Assembly (NCBI GenBank): GCA_963760125.1
Contig: CAVXBV010000014.1
Span: 1-64,000, forward strand
Direction of reading: 5' to 3'
DNA length: 64,000 nucleotides
Source: RYN-111 sp963760125
GTDB taxonomy: Bacteria > Actinomycetota > Actinomycetes > Mycobacteriales > SCTD01
Part shown: positions 1-8,825 of the stretch, piece after piece
Layout of the letters: each line of letters starts with the position of its first letter
Position numbering within the stretch: the first letter of the stretch is position 1
The notes under the pieces: generated by a model
What the model was told of the DNA's origin: nothing
What the model saw: the letters and a program-made list of their open reading frames with translations, nothing else
Databases searched by the model: none
Translations under genes and position numbers: made by a program

Positions 1-770
1 TTGCCGCCCCCGGTGCTCTTGCCGAGCTTCTGGCCCGCGGAGTCGGTGATGAGCGGCACCGTCATCGCGTACCCCCCGGCCTGCTCCGTGCGGCGGAGCA
101 GGTCCAGACCCGCGGTGATGTTGCCCCACTGGTCGTTGCCCCCGATCTGCGCCGTGCAGCCGTGTCGCCGGTACAGCTCCACGAAGTCCAGCGACTGGAG
201 CAGCTGGTAGCTCATCTCGGTGAAGGACAGTCCCCCGCTCTCCAGGCGCGCGCTCACCGACTCCCGGGCCAGCATCTGGCTGACGGGGAAGTGACGACCG
301 ACGTCGCGCAGCAGCTCCAAAGCGGTCATCGGGGCAGTCCAGTCGAGGTTGTTGACGAGGATGGCGTCGGTAGGCCCGTCCCCGAACTCCAGGACGCGCG
401 CGAGCTGGGCTCCGATGAGGGCGATGCGCTCAGCGATGACCTCAGGCGTGAGCAGGACGCGGTCGGTCGTGCGGCCCGTCGGGTCGCCCACCAGACCTGT
501 CGCCCCGCCGGCCAGCGCGATCGGCCGGTGTCCGGCGAGCTGGAAGCGGCGCAGCGTCAGCAGCGGCACCAGGCTGCCGAGGTGTAGCGAGTCCGCCGTC
601 GGGTCGAAGCCGCAGTAGACGGTGACCCGCCCGGCCGCCAGGTGCTGCGCGAGCGCCGCCCGGTCGGTGGTCTGGGCGAGCAGGCCGCGCCACTCGAGGT
701 CGGCGAGCACATCAGGCACAGGGGCGACGGTCGGGAGGGTCGGGTTCGGGAGCGGTGCGGTGCTGGTCAC
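1..770 (-). CDS. tyrS: Tyrosyl-tRNA synthetase (C-terminal part outside window)
   Basis: Charges tRNA-Tyr with tyrosine in the cytoplasm (class I aminoacyl-tRNA synthetase). The visible 256 residues include the Rossmann catalytic domain, a HIGH-type motif as HLGS after the tyrosine-pocket segment YCGFDPTADS, the QIGGNDQWGNI segment, and the KMSKS loop as KLGKS at the window edge. The reading frame runs off position 1, so the C-terminal anticodon-binding and S4 domains are missing here. I chose the GTG at 770; an in-frame GTG at 719 is also possible, and neither has a clear ribosome-binding site. It lies downstream of the SDR/DNA glycosylase pair and the arg operon, in the same direction. Identification is certain; the start is not. 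Confidence 0.95.
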   Translation of the reverse strand, partial: MTSTAPLPNPTLPTVAPVPDVLADLEWRGLLAQTTDRAALAQHLAAGRVTVYCGFDPTADSLHLGSLVPLLTLRRFQLAGHRPIALAGGATGLVGDPTGRTTDRVLLTPEVIAERIALIGAQLARVLEFGDGPTDAILVNNLDWTAPMTALELLRDVGRHFPVSQMLARESVSARLESGGLSFTEMSYQLLQSLDFVELYRRHGCTAQIGGNDQWGNITAGLDLLRRTEQAGGYAMTVPLITDSAGQKLGKSTGGG

Positions 771-834
771 GCCGACGATGGTGCCGTACGGCGCAACCGG
801 GTTGGTCACCGTCCCGGACGAGGTCCGCGGCCGG

Positions 835-1578
835 TCAGGGCTCCGCGCGGTCCCCGGCGTCGATCGCGGGCGCGTCGAGCACCGCCCCGTGCGCAGCGTC
901 GTACCGGCCGCGGGCGATGTCGATGACGACCCGGGTGGTGGAGGCGCTGTCGTCCCAGGCGGTCACGTCGGCCCACACCGGCATCGAGAGCGTGAGCCCG
1001 GTCCGGACCAGGCCCGGCAGCACGTCGACGACCGTGACACCCGTCCCCACGAGCGGCGGCGCCAGGGACTCGGTGAGCAGCGACAGGGCGCGCTTCGAGA
1101 CGGCGTACCCGGTGTAGTGACCGGTCTGCGTCGCCGCCCGCGCCCGGCTGGCGATGTTGATGATCCGCCCGTGGCCACGCGCGACCATCGGTGGCAGGAG
1201 TGCGCGAGTCAGGAGCATCGGCCCGCGCAGGTTGGACTCCACGACCCGCCAGACCTCGTCCATGTCGGCCTCCCAGAACGGGACCGCGGACCCTTCGATG
1301 CGCGCGGCGTTGTTGACCAGCAGGTCCACCGTGCCGAGCTGCTGCTCGACGTGCAGGACCACGCGCGCCACGGCAGCCGCGTCACCGACGTCGATCGCGG
1401 CCGGGAAGACCGTGGCGCCGTACCTCTCGGCGAGGTCGGCCCCGAGCGCCCGCACCTCCTCGCCGGTGCGCGCCAGCAGGGCAAGGGACATGCCTTCGGC
1501 GGCGAGCGCAGTCGCGAGCTCACGGCCCAGCCCGCGGCCCGCTCCGGTGACGACGCCGACGCGTCCGGTGAGGCTCAC
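835..1578 (-). CDS. Short-chain dehydrogenase/reductase (SDR) family protein
   Basis: NAD(P)-dependent oxidoreductase of the classical SDR family, 247 aa, the usual length. The nucleotide-binding TGxxxGxG motif is TGAGRGLG (residues 11-18), the NNAA motif is near residue 89, the catalytic Ser is in INIAS (about 144), and the YxxxK pair is Y158/K162. The substrate cannot be deduced. The GTG start overlaps the stop of the upstream DNA glycosylase by GTGA, so the two are probably translated together; that adjacency does not indicate a shared reaction. A second, frameshifted SDR lies at 13600-14329. Confidence 0.85.
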   Translation of the reverse strand: MSLTGRVGVVTGAGRGLGRELATALAAEGMSLALLARTGEEVRALGADLAERYGATVFPAAIDVGDAAAVARVVLHVEQQLGTVDLLVNNAARIEGSAVPFWEADMDEVWRVVESNLRGPMLLTRALLPPMVARGHGRIINIASRARAATQTGHYTGYAVSKRALSLLTESLAPPLVGTGVTVVDVLPGLVRTGLTLSMPVWADVTAWDDSASTTRVVIDIARGRYDAAHGAVLDAPAIDAGDRAEP

Positions 1579-2165
1579 GGGCGAACCCTACGGACGGCGG
1601 GGCGGTACGGCGAGACGCTGGCCTCCCCGTCGAGCCAGAACCGCCACGGGGTGTCGGCGCCGAGCCGCACACCGACGCGCGGTCCGGTCCGCACCTCGCG
1701 GTGCAGGACGTCCACACGAGGCAGGAGCCGCACCGCGGCGGACGGATCGACCAGGTCGGTGCCCAACGCCGCCGCATCGATCCCGAGCGTCCGCGCCAGG
1801 CGGGCCGGCCCTCGGCACAGGTCGCGGTCCCGCGCGCCGGGTCGGCGCTCGCGCGCCGTGTCGAGGCCATCGACGACCTCGCCGGCGCGCAGCAGCACCG
1901 CCGAGGCGGCTCCTGCCGCGCCGGTGACCACGTTGGCGCACCAGTGCATGCCGTAGGTGAAGTAGACGTACAACCGGCCGGGGGGCCCGAACATCTGCGC
2001 GTTGCGGGGAGTCGGCCCGCGATGGGCGTGGGAGGCGGGGTCCGCGCCCGCTCCGGAATACGCCTCGACCTCGGTGAGCCGCACCGTGACCCCGCCCGCC
2101 ACGAGCAGGCAGCCCAGCAGATCGGGGGCGACCTGCTCGGCCGGTCGGCTGAGGTCCGGGAGCAC
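1575..2165 (-). CDS. 3-methyladenine DNA glycosylase (AAG/MPG type)
   Basis: Base-excision repair enzyme that removes alkylated purines from DNA. It has the AAG/MPG fold signatures: LTEVEAYSG (about residues 30-38, carrying the catalytic glutamate), SHAHRGPTPRNAQMFGPPG, and LYVYFTYGMHWCANVV. The reading frame stays open upstream into argH. I chose the GTG at 2165 because it gives the family N-terminus (LPDLSRPAEQVAPDLLG) and follows the argH stop by about 20 nt; a CTG at 2180 is less likely. Length is 196 aa, typical. It follows argH and overlaps the SDR gene by 4 nt, so it probably reads through from the arg operon. Confidence 0.9.
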   Translation of the reverse strand: MLPDLSRPAEQVAPDLLGCLLVAGGVTVRLTEVEAYSGAGADPASHAHRGPTPRNAQMFGPPGRLYVYFTYGMHWCANVVTGAAGAASAVLLRAGEVVDGLDTARERRPGARDRDLCRGPARLARTLGIDAAALGTDLVDPSAAVRLLPRVDVLHREVRTGPRVGVRLGADTPWRFWLDGEASVSPYRPAVRRVRP

Positions 2166-2184
2166 CGGGCGGACGCTCAGCGGC

Positions 2185-3615
2185 TCAGGAAGGGGAGGTG
2201 CGCGCCCAGCCGCGGTGCGCGTCGACCTCGAGCTGCAGGGACTCCAGCTGCTCCCCCACGCGCTCGGGCGCCGTACCCCCGTGGCCGGTCCGGCTGGCGA
2301 TGGCCCCACGGACGTCGAGCACCGTGCGGATCTCGGGCGTGAGGTGCGGGGAGATCGCCGCGAGACCCGCGTCGTCGACCTCGTGCAGGTCCAGACCCGT
2401 GGCCGTGCAGTGGGACACCAGCTGCCCGACCGCCTCGTGCGCGGCGCGGAACGGGACCCCGTTCCGGACCAGCAGCTCCGCGACATCGGTGGCGAGGGCG
2501 AAGCCCAACGGCGCCGACGCCTCGAGGACCTCGCGGTGGACCGTCATCGTGGCGATCATGCCCGCCATCGCCGGAAGCACCAGCAGCAGCGTCTCGACGG
2601 CGTCGAAGGACGGCTCCTGGCTCTCCTGCATGTCCCGGTCGTAGGTCAATGGCAGGCCCTTGAGCATCGCGAGCTGACCAGTGACGTGGCCGATCAAGCG
2701 GCCCGCCTTACCCCGGGCGAGCTCGGCGATGTCGGGGTTCTTCTTCTGCGGCATGATCGAGCTGCCGGTCGAGAACGCGTCGTCGAGGGTGACCCAGCCG
2801 AACTCCGTGGTGTTCCAGAGGACGACCTCCTCCCCCAGCCGCGAGAGGTGGACGCCGAGCAGCGCGGTGCAGAACAGGAACTCCGCGACGAAGTCACGGT
2901 CCGAGACCGCGTCCATCGAGTTGGGGGCCGCGCTCCCGAAGCCGAGCTCCTCGGCCGTGGCGATCGGGTCGACCCGCAGCGACGAGCCCGCCAGCGCCCC
3001 GGAGCCAAGGGGGGAGACAGAGGCCCGGAGGTCCCAGTCGCGCAGCCGGTGCACGTCACGCGCGAACGCCTGAACGTGCGCCAGCAGCTGGTGGGCGAAC
3101 AGCACGGGCTGCGCGTGCTGCAGGTGGGTCATGCCCGGCGCCGGCGTGTCGAGGTGGTCGGCGGCCTGGTCGACCAGGGACTGCTCGAGCGAGGCGAGCT
3201 GCTCGACGAGCTGCCGGGCGTGGTCGCGCAGGTACAGCCGCAGGTCGGTCGCCACCTGGTCGTTGCGCGAACGACCGGCGCGCAGCTTGCCGCCGAGGTC
3301 GCCGAGCTTCTCGATGAGCCCGCGTTCGAGGGCGGTGTGGACGTCCTCGTCCTCCACGCGGGCGGTGAAGGTGCCGGCCGCGGACTCCTCGCGCAGCTCC
3401 TCGAGCGCCCCCAGCATCCGGCTGAGCTCGTCATCGCTCAGCAGCCCCGCGCGGTGAAGCACCCGCGCGTGCGCCTTGGAGGCGAGCAGGTCGTACGGCG
3501 CGAGGCGCCAGTCGAACTGCACGCTGACCGACAGGCGCGCGAGGGCGTCGGACGGTCCGCCCTCGAAGCGGCCGCCCCACAGCGACGTACGGCCCTCGGA
3601 GGAGGGACCGCTCAC
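2185..3615 (-). CDS. argH: Argininosuccinate lyase
   Basis: Last step of arginine synthesis: argininosuccinate to arginine plus fumarate. The 476-aa protein shows the N-terminal LWGGRF motif, AGRSRNDQVATD, TH(L)QHAQPV and the fumarase/lyase signature GSSIMPQKKNPD that carries the catalytic serine. The GTG start at 3615 overlaps the argG stop by 4 nt (GTGA), which settles the start although the frame is open further upstream. It is the last arginine gene of the operon. Confidence 0.97.
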   Translation of the reverse strand: MSGPSSEGRTSLWGGRFEGGPSDALARLSVSVQFDWRLAPYDLLASKAHARVLHRAGLLSDDELSRMLGALEELREESAAGTFTARVEDEDVHTALERGLIEKLGDLGGKLRAGRSRNDQVATDLRLYLRDHARQLVEQLASLEQSLVDQAADHLDTPAPGMTHLQHAQPVLFAHQLLAHVQAFARDVHRLRDWDLRASVSPLGSGALAGSSLRVDPIATAEELGFGSAAPNSMDAVSDRDFVAEFLFCTALLGVHLSRLGEEVVLWNTTEFGWVTLDDAFSTGSSIMPQKKNPDIAELARGKAGRLIGHVTGQLAMLKGLPLTYDRDMQESQEPSFDAVETLLLVLPAMAGMIATMTVHREVLEASAPLGFALATDVAELLVRNGVPFRAAHEAVGQLVSHCTATGLDLHEVDDAGLAAISPHLTPEIRTVLDVRGAIASRTGHGGTAPERVGEQLESLQLEVDAHRGWARTSPS

Positions 3616-4814
3616 CGGGCGAGCCGCTGGTCGCGACGGGCGGCGATCTTGCTGGGCAGGCCCCACAGCTCGACGAAGCCCTTGGCCAGCGACTGGTCGA
3701 AGGTGTCGCCCTCGTCGTACGTCGCGAGGTCGAAGTCGTAGAGCGAGGCGTCGCTGCGGCGACCGCTGACCGTGCACGTGCCCGTGTAAAGGGTGAGCCG
3801 CACCTCCCCCGTGACGTGCTCCTGGCTCGCCCGGACGAAGTCGTCAAGCGCGCGCTTGAGCGGGGAGAACCACAGCCCGTCGTAGACCAGCTCGGTCCAG
3901 CGCTGCTCGACGCCGCGCTTGAAGCGTGCCAGGTCGCGCTCCATCGTGAGGTTCTCGAGCTCCTGGTGGGCGGTGATGAGCACCTGCGCGCCGGGCACCT
4001 CGTAGACCTCGCGGCTCTTGATGCCGACCAACCGGTCCTCGACCATGTCGAGGCGGCCGACGCCCTGCGCACCGGCGCGCCGGTTCAGCTCCTCGATGGC
4101 CTGCAGCACCGTCACGGGACGGCCGTCGATCGCGGTCGGGACGCCGTCGGTGAAGGCGATCACCAGCTCGTCGGGCCCACTGCTCGTGCCGGGCGCCTGG
4201 GTGTAGCTGTAGACGTCCTCGATCGGGCCGTTCCACGGGTCCTCGAGGAACCCGGTCTCGACGGCGCGTCCCCAGACGTTCTGGTCGACGGAGTACGGCG
4301 ACTTCTTGGTCACGTCGATCGGAAGGCCCCGCTCCGCCGCGAAGGCGATGGCCTTGTCGCGGGTCATGCCGCTGTCGCGTACCGGAGCGATGCAGCGCAG
4401 CTCCGGTGCGAGCGCACCGATGCCGACCTCGAACCGGACCTGGTCGTTGCCCTTGCCGGTGCAGCCGTGCGCCACAGTGCTGGCGCCGTGGTAGCGGGCT
4501 GCGGCCACGAGGTGCTTGACGATCAGCGGGCGGGACAGCGCGGAGACCAGCGGGTAGCGCCCCTGGTAGAGCGCGTTCGCCTGCAGGGCAGGCAGGCAGT
4601 ACTCGTCGGCGTACTCGTCGCGGCAGTCGGCGACGACCGCCTCGACCGCGCCGCAGTCCAGCGCGCGCTGTCGGATGACCTCGAGGTCCTCGCCGCCCTG
4701 GCCGACGTCGGCGGCCACGGCGACGACCTCCTTGCCCGTCTCGTTGGCGATCCAGCCGATGGCGACGGACGTGTCGAGCCCTCCGCTGTAAGCGAGGACG
4801 ACGCGGTCGGACAC
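3612..4814 (-). CDS. argG: Argininosuccinate synthase
   Basis: Joins citrulline and aspartate using ATP to form argininosuccinate. The 400-aa protein begins with the ATP-pyrophosphatase P-loop AYSGGLDTSV and contains GCTGKGNDQVRFE and the SPYS(V)DQN(V)WGR citrulline/aspartate segments. The GTG start at 4814 is supported by an AGGAG site 6 nt upstream. A gap of 62 nt separates it from argR, the largest gap inside the arg operon, so a secondary promoter or processing site there is possible. It overlaps argH by 4 nt. Confidence 0.97.
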   Translation of the reverse strand: MSDRVVLAYSGGLDTSVAIGWIANETGKEVVAVAADVGQGGEDLEVIRQRALDCGAVEAVVADCRDEYADEYCLPALQANALYQGRYPLVSALSRPLIVKHLVAAARYHGASTVAHGCTGKGNDQVRFEVGIGALAPELRCIAPVRDSGMTRDKAIAFAAERGLPIDVTKKSPYSVDQNVWGRAVETGFLEDPWNGPIEDVYSYTQAPGTSSGPDELVIAFTDGVPTAIDGRPVTVLQAIEELNRRAGAQGVGRLDMVEDRLVGIKSREVYEVPGAQVLITAHQELENLTMERDLARFKRGVEQRWTELVYDGLWFSPLKRALDDFVRASQEHVTGEVRLTLYTGTCTVSGRRSDASLYDFDLATYDEGDTFDQSLAKGFVELWGLPSKIAARRDQRLAR

Positions 4815-4876
4815 GTGCTTCTCCTGTGTTCTGTGGGGTCGTGCTCGGTTGGGTCGTGCTGGGGGGTGCAGGGGGG

Positions 4877-5401
4877 CTAGAGGGTGCGGCCCTCCGCCAG
4901 GCGCAGCAGGCGCGTGGCGAGCGAGCCGGCGCCTGGCGTGGCCGGGGTGCGGGTGATGAGCAAAACCGTGTCGTCGCCGGCCACCGTGCCGGCGACCTCG
5001 GGCAGCCCCGCCCGGTCGAGGGCCGCACCGAGCAGGTGGGCGCCGCCCGGAGGCGTCCGCAGCACCACGAGCGGACCGGTCGCCTCGGCGCTGATGCACA
5101 GCTCCTCGAGCAGGCGGCCCAGCCGCGCGTCCACGGCCTCGGGGCTGCCGGCGCGCGGCTGACCCTCGGGCGGGACGGCGTAGGCGACACCGTGGGTCGC
5201 CCGCACCTTGACGGCGCCGAGCTCCTCGAGGTCGCGGCTGACGGTGGCTTGCGTGACCTGGACCCCCTGGGCGGCGAGCAACCGGCCGAGCTCGGTCTGG
5301 CTGGCGACGTCCTGCGAGGAGAGCAGCTCGACGATCTTGGCCTGCCGGGCGGGCTTGGTCAGCGGGACCTGCGGGACGGCCGTCAGCCGCCGCGCGGTCA
5401 T
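4877..5401 (-). CDS. argR: Arginine repressor ArgR
   Basis: Arginine-sensing hexameric DNA-binding regulator of arginine synthesis. It is 174 aa, with an N-terminal winged-helix domain (KIVELLSSQ, TQATVSRDLEELGAVKV around residues 22-67) and a C-terminal oligomerisation/arginine-binding domain (GGAHLLGAALDR, GTVAGDDTVLLI with the ligand-binding DD near 143-144). ATG overlaps the argF stop by ATGA. It sits inside the operon it probably represses through the ARG box upstream of argC (10994-11009). It carries about 17 extra N-terminal residues compared with minimal ArgR proteins. Confidence 0.96.
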   Translation of the reverse strand: MTARRLTAVPQVPLTKPARQAKIVELLSSQDVASQTELGRLLAAQGVQVTQATVSRDLEELGAVKVRATHGVAYAVPPEGQPRAGSPEAVDARLGRLLEELCISAEATGPLVVLRTPPGGAHLLGAALDRAGLPEVAGTVAGDDTVLLITRTPATPGAGSLATRLLRLAEGRTL

Positions 5402-6306
5402 CCGGCGCGCTCCGCGAGCCAGGTCAGCAGCGCCTTCTGCGCGTGCAGGCGGTTCTCGGCCTCGTCCCACACGGCCGACTGCGGACCGTCGATGACGGCC
5501 GCAGCGATCTCCTCGCCGCGGTGGGCGGGCAGGCAGTGCAGGACCAGCGCGTCCGGCGCGGCCAGCGCCAGCGCCCCTTCGTCCAGGGAGTACGGCGCGA
5601 GGTCGGCGAGCCGCTTCTCGGCGCCCGACATGCCCATGGAGACCCAGACGTCGGTGCACAGCACGTCGGCGCCCTCGGCGGCGGCCTTCGCGTCGTCGGT
5701 CACCACGATCGTCGTGCCAAATCCGCGCGCCCGCTCGACGACGGCCGGGTCGGGCTGGTAGCCGGAGGGCGCGCCGATGCGCACCTCCATGCCGGCCATC
5801 GCCCCGCCCACCAGGTAGGAGTTCGCCATGTTGTTCGCGCCGTCCCCGAGGTAGGTCAGGACGAGGCCTTCGGTGCTGCCCTTGCGCTCCCGGATGGTCT
5901 GCAGGTCCGCAAGGATCTGGCAGGGGTGCCAGCCGTCGGTGAGCGCGTTGACGACGGGCACGCTGCTCGCCTCCGCGAGGGCCTCGATCCGGTCGTCGCC
6001 GAACGTGCGGATGACGATGGCGCTGACGAAGCGGGACAGGACACGAGCGGTGTCCTCGATCGTCTCGCCGCGACCGAGCTGGGTCGACTGCGCGTCGAGG
6101 ATCACGGGGTGACCGCCGAGCTCGGCGATCCCGATCTCGAAGGACAGCCTCGTCCGGGTCGACGGCTTCTCGAAGACGACCGCGACCGCCCGCCCGGCGA
6201 AGGGCTTCGGCCCGTCGTACCGCTGCTGCTTGAGGACGGCGGCGAGGTCCAGCACCTGGGCCTGCTCCGCCGGGGTCAGCGCGTCGTCGGTGAGGAAGTG
6301 GCGCAT
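5398..6306 (-). CDS. argF: Ornithine carbamoyltransferase
   Basis: Makes citrulline from ornithine and carbamoyl phosphate. The 302-aa protein has the carbamoyl-phosphate motif STRTR (49-53), HPCQ (127-130), the ornithine loop DVWVSMGMS and the catalytic HCLPAHR (257-263). These distinguish it from aspartate carbamoyltransferase, encoded separately at 49694. Its ATG touches the stop of the preceding receiver-domain gene (TGATG) and its stop overlaps the argR start. Carbamoyl phosphate would come from CarAB, encoded 40 kb away. Confidence 0.97.
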   Translation of the reverse strand: MRHFLTDDALTPAEQAQVLDLAAVLKQQRYDGPKPFAGRAVAVVFEKPSTRTRLSFEIGIAELGGHPVILDAQSTQLGRGETIEDTARVLSRFVSAIVIRTFGDDRIEALAEASSVPVVNALTDGWHPCQILADLQTIRERKGSTEGLVLTYLGDGANNMANSYLVGGAMAGMEVRIGAPSGYQPDPAVVERARGFGTTIVVTDDAKAAAEGADVLCTDVWVSMGMSGAEKRLADLAPYSLDEGALALAAPDALVLHCLPAHRGEEIAAAVIDGPQSAVWDEAENRLHAQKALLTWLAERAG

Positions 6307-6692
6307 CAGTCCTCCCCCGCCTCAGGTCCACCGGTGATGTCGGCGACGCGGGTGAGCAGCTCGGCGACGGCGAACGGCTTGAGGAACACGCGCTCCTCGC
6401 CCAGCAGGTCGCGCATCGCGGGGACGGCATCGATCTTTCCCGTGACGACGATGACGGGCGTACCGGTGAGCTCGGGGTCGTCGGCGAGCTCCTCGAGGAC
6501 GCGGACGCCGCCGAGGTCCGGCATCATCAGGTCGAGCAGGATGAGCGCAGGCCGGGATGTCGCGGCCTTCACCAGTCCGGCCAGTCCGTCCGAGGCGGTG
6601 GCAACGTCATACCCCTCGGCCGTGAGCAGCGTGTGCAACAACCCCCGGACGCTGGGGTCGTCCTCGACCACGAGGACGCGGGTGGCGGTCAC
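6306..6692 (-). CDS. Single-domain response regulator (REC) inside the arg operon
   Basis: CheY-like receiver of about 128 aa with no output domain. It keeps the acidic pocket (VVEDD), the phosphoacceptor Asp in LILLDLMMPD and the lysine in FLKPF, so phosphorylation should be possible. The GTG at 6692 has a GGAG site 7 nt upstream; an in-frame GTG at 6710 is the alternative. It lies between argD and argF and its stop overlaps the argF start by one base, so it is translated with arginine enzymes. No partner kinase is adjacent; the nearest is the orphan PAS kinase at 17910-18956. Its role is unknown. Confidence 0.85.
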   Translation of the reverse strand: MTATRVLVVEDDPSVRGLLHTLLTAEGYDVATASDGLAGLVKAATSRPALILLDLMMPDLGGVRVLEELADDPELTGTPVIVVTGKIDAVPAMRDLLGEERVFLKPFAVAELLTRVADITGGPEAGED

Positions 6693-6726
6693 CGGAAGGC
6701 TCCGAGGCACGGGGTGAGGGCGAGAG

Positions 6727-7929
6727 TCATGGGGCGACCCTAGAGGAGTCGAGGACAGCAGGGAGTGCCGCGAGGAACGTGTCGACCTGCGCGTCGGTGA
6801 GCACGAGGGGCGGGGCGAGCCGGACGACGTCGGGAGCCGGTGCGTTGACCAGGAAGCCGGCGTTCCTCGCGGCCGCCTCGACGGCCGCGGCCACGGGTTC
6901 GGTCAGCACCACGCCGAGCCACGCCCCGACGCCCCGGACGTGCGACACGAGGGGATGCTCGAGAGCCTGGATCCCGGTCCTCAGCCGGTCGCCGAGGACC
7001 GTGGCGCGGGCCAGCAGGTCCTGGCTCTGGAGCACCTCGAGGACGGCGAGCGCCGCAGCGCACACGACCGGGTTGCCGCCGAAGGTCGTGCCGTGATCGC
7101 CCTTCTGCAGGGCGGTCGCGGCGGCGCCTCGCGCCAGGACGGCGCCGATGGGCAGGCCACCGCCGAGCCCCTTGGCGAGGGTGATGACGTCGGCCTGCAC
7201 CCCGGGCTCGAGGACCTGGTGGGCGAGCCAGCCGCCGGCGCGCCCGATGCCCCCCTGGACCTCGTCGAGGTGCAGCAGTGCGCCGTGACGATCGGCGATG
7301 TCACGCGCCGCAGCGAGGAAGCCCGGCGGTGGCACGACGACGCCCGCCTCGCCGAGGACGGGTTCGAGGACGATGCTCGCCGTCGTGCCGTCCACCGCGG
7401 CGGCCAGAGCCTGGACGTCGCCGTACGGCACGAAGGTGACCGGTCCGGGGAGCGGCGCAAAGGGGGCCTGCTTCGCGGGCTGGCCGGTGACGGCGAGGGC
7501 ACCCATCGTCCGGCCGTGGAAGGCGCCGTCGCAGGCCACCCAGCCCCCACCGGGGCGGTGTCGCCGGGCGAGCTTGAGGGCGGCCTCGTTGGCCTCCGCG
7601 CCGCTGTTGGTGAACAGCACCCGGTCGAACCCGGTGAGGTCCGTCAGCCGCTCCGCGAGCAGGACGGCGGGCTCGGTGATCGCCAGGTTGCTGGTGTGCC
7701 CGAGGGTGCCGAGCTGACGGGCGACGGCCTCCTGCACGGCGGGGTGGGCGTGACCGAGGACGTTGACGGCGAGGCCGGCGAGCAGGTCGACGTACTCCTT
7801 GCCGTCGACGTCCCAGACCCGCGCCCCGTCGCCACGCGCGAGGACGACGGGCGGGGTGCCGTAGTTGCCCATCAGCGAGCGCTCCCAGCGCTCCTGCCAG
7901 GCCTGCGTCGCCGTGCCGACGGTGGTCAT
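6727..7929 (-). CDS. argD: Acetylornithine aminotransferase
   Basis: PLP-dependent class III aminotransferase that converts N-acetylglutamate semialdehyde to N-acetylornithine. It is 400 aa. NSGAEANEAALKLARR, the AFHGRTMGALA segment, the PLP-ring Asp in HLDEVQGGIGR (D222) and the Schiff-base lysine in TLAKGLGGGLP (K253) are all present. The ATG overlaps the argB stop (ATGA). The assignment to ArgD rather than another class III transaminase rests on operon position between argB and argF. Confidence 0.96.
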   Translation of the reverse strand: MTTVGTATQAWQERWERSLMGNYGTPPVVLARGDGARVWDVDGKEYVDLLAGLAVNVLGHAHPAVQEAVARQLGTLGHTSNLAITEPAVLLAERLTDLTGFDRVLFTNSGAEANEAALKLARRHRPGGGWVACDGAFHGRTMGALAVTGQPAKQAPFAPLPGPVTFVPYGDVQALAAAVDGTTASIVLEPVLGEAGVVVPPPGFLAAARDIADRHGALLHLDEVQGGIGRAGGWLAHQVLEPGVQADVITLAKGLGGGLPIGAVLARGAAATALQKGDHGTTFGGNPVVCAAALAVLEVLQSQDLLARATVLGDRLRTGIQALEHPLVSHVRGVGAWLGVVLTEPVAAAVEAAARNAGFLVNAPAPDVVRLAPPLVLTDAQVDTFLAALPAVLDSSRVAP

Positions 7930-8825
7930 GAGGGGAGCACCATGGTGCCGACTCCTTCGTCGGTGAACAGCTCGAGCAGGATCGTGTGGGCCACGCGGCC
8001 GTCGAGGACGTGGGCGCGCGGGACCCCGCCCTGCACCGCCCGCAGACAGGCCTCCATCTTCGGGATCATGCCGCTGGCAAGGTCGGGCAGCAGCGCCTCG
8101 AGCTCGTCGGCCGTGATCTCGGTGACGACGTCGTCGCTGTTGGGCCAGTCCGCGTAGAGGCCCTCGACGTCGGTGAGCACGATGAGCTTCTCCGCACCGA
8201 CCGCGACGGCGAGCGCCGAGGCGGCGGTGTCGGCGTTGACGTTGTAGAGCTCGCCGTCGAGGCCCCGTGCGACGGTCGCGACGACGGGCACCTTGCCCTC
8301 GTCAAGGAGGGCACGGACGATCGCCGGCTGCACGTCGATGACGTCACCGACGTAGCCGATGTCGACCGGCTCACCGTCGACCACGACGTCGCGGCGCTCG
8401 GCGGTGAACAGGGAGGCGTCCTCGCCGGATAGGCCCACCGCGAAGGGTCCGTGCTGGTTGACCAGGCTCACCACGTCGGAGTTCACCTGGCCGACCAGGA
8501 CCATGCGCACGACCTGCATCGTCTCGGGCGTCGTGACCCGGAAGCCGCCACGGAACTCGCTGGTCACGCCGAGCCGGTCCAGGTGGGCGGTGATCTGCGG
8601 GCCACCGCCGTGGACGACGACGACCCTCACGCCGCAGTACCGCAGGAAGACGACGTCCTCGGCGAAGGCGGCCTGCAGGTCCGGGCGGGTCATGGCGTTC
8701 CCGCCGTACTTCACGACGACGGTCTTGCCGCTGAACGACTTCAGCCAGGGCAGGGCCTCGACCAGGGTGGCCGCCTTCGTGAGCATGGCCTCGCGCCGCG
8801 CCGTCCCTGTCGCCCGACCGGTCAT
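7926..8825 (-). CDS. argB: Acetylglutamate kinase
   Basis: Phosphorylates N-acetylglutamate; an amino-acid-kinase-fold enzyme and usually the arginine feedback target. The 299-aa sequence shows VVKYGGNAM, VVVHGGGPQI, VGLSGEDASLF and the C-terminal IPKMEACLRAVQGGV motif. ATG at 8825 overlaps the argJ stop (ATGA); a later ATG at residue 14 would also give a complete enzyme. The N-terminal extension before KAATLVEALPWL fits the arginine-sensitive hexameric class, which is inference only. Confidence 0.96.
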   Translation of the reverse strand: MTGRATGTARREAMLTKAATLVEALPWLKSFSGKTVVVKYGGNAMTRPDLQAAFAEDVVFLRYCGVRVVVVHGGGPQITAHLDRLGVTSEFRGGFRVTTPETMQVVRMVLVGQVNSDVVSLVNQHGPFAVGLSGEDASLFTAERRDVVVDGEPVDIGYVGDVIDVQPAIVRALLDEGKVPVVATVARGLDGELYNVNADTAASALAVAVGAEKLIVLTDVEGLYADWPNSDDVVTEITADELEALLPDLASGMIPKMEACLRAVQGGVPRAHVLDGRVAHTILLELFTDEGVGTMVLPS

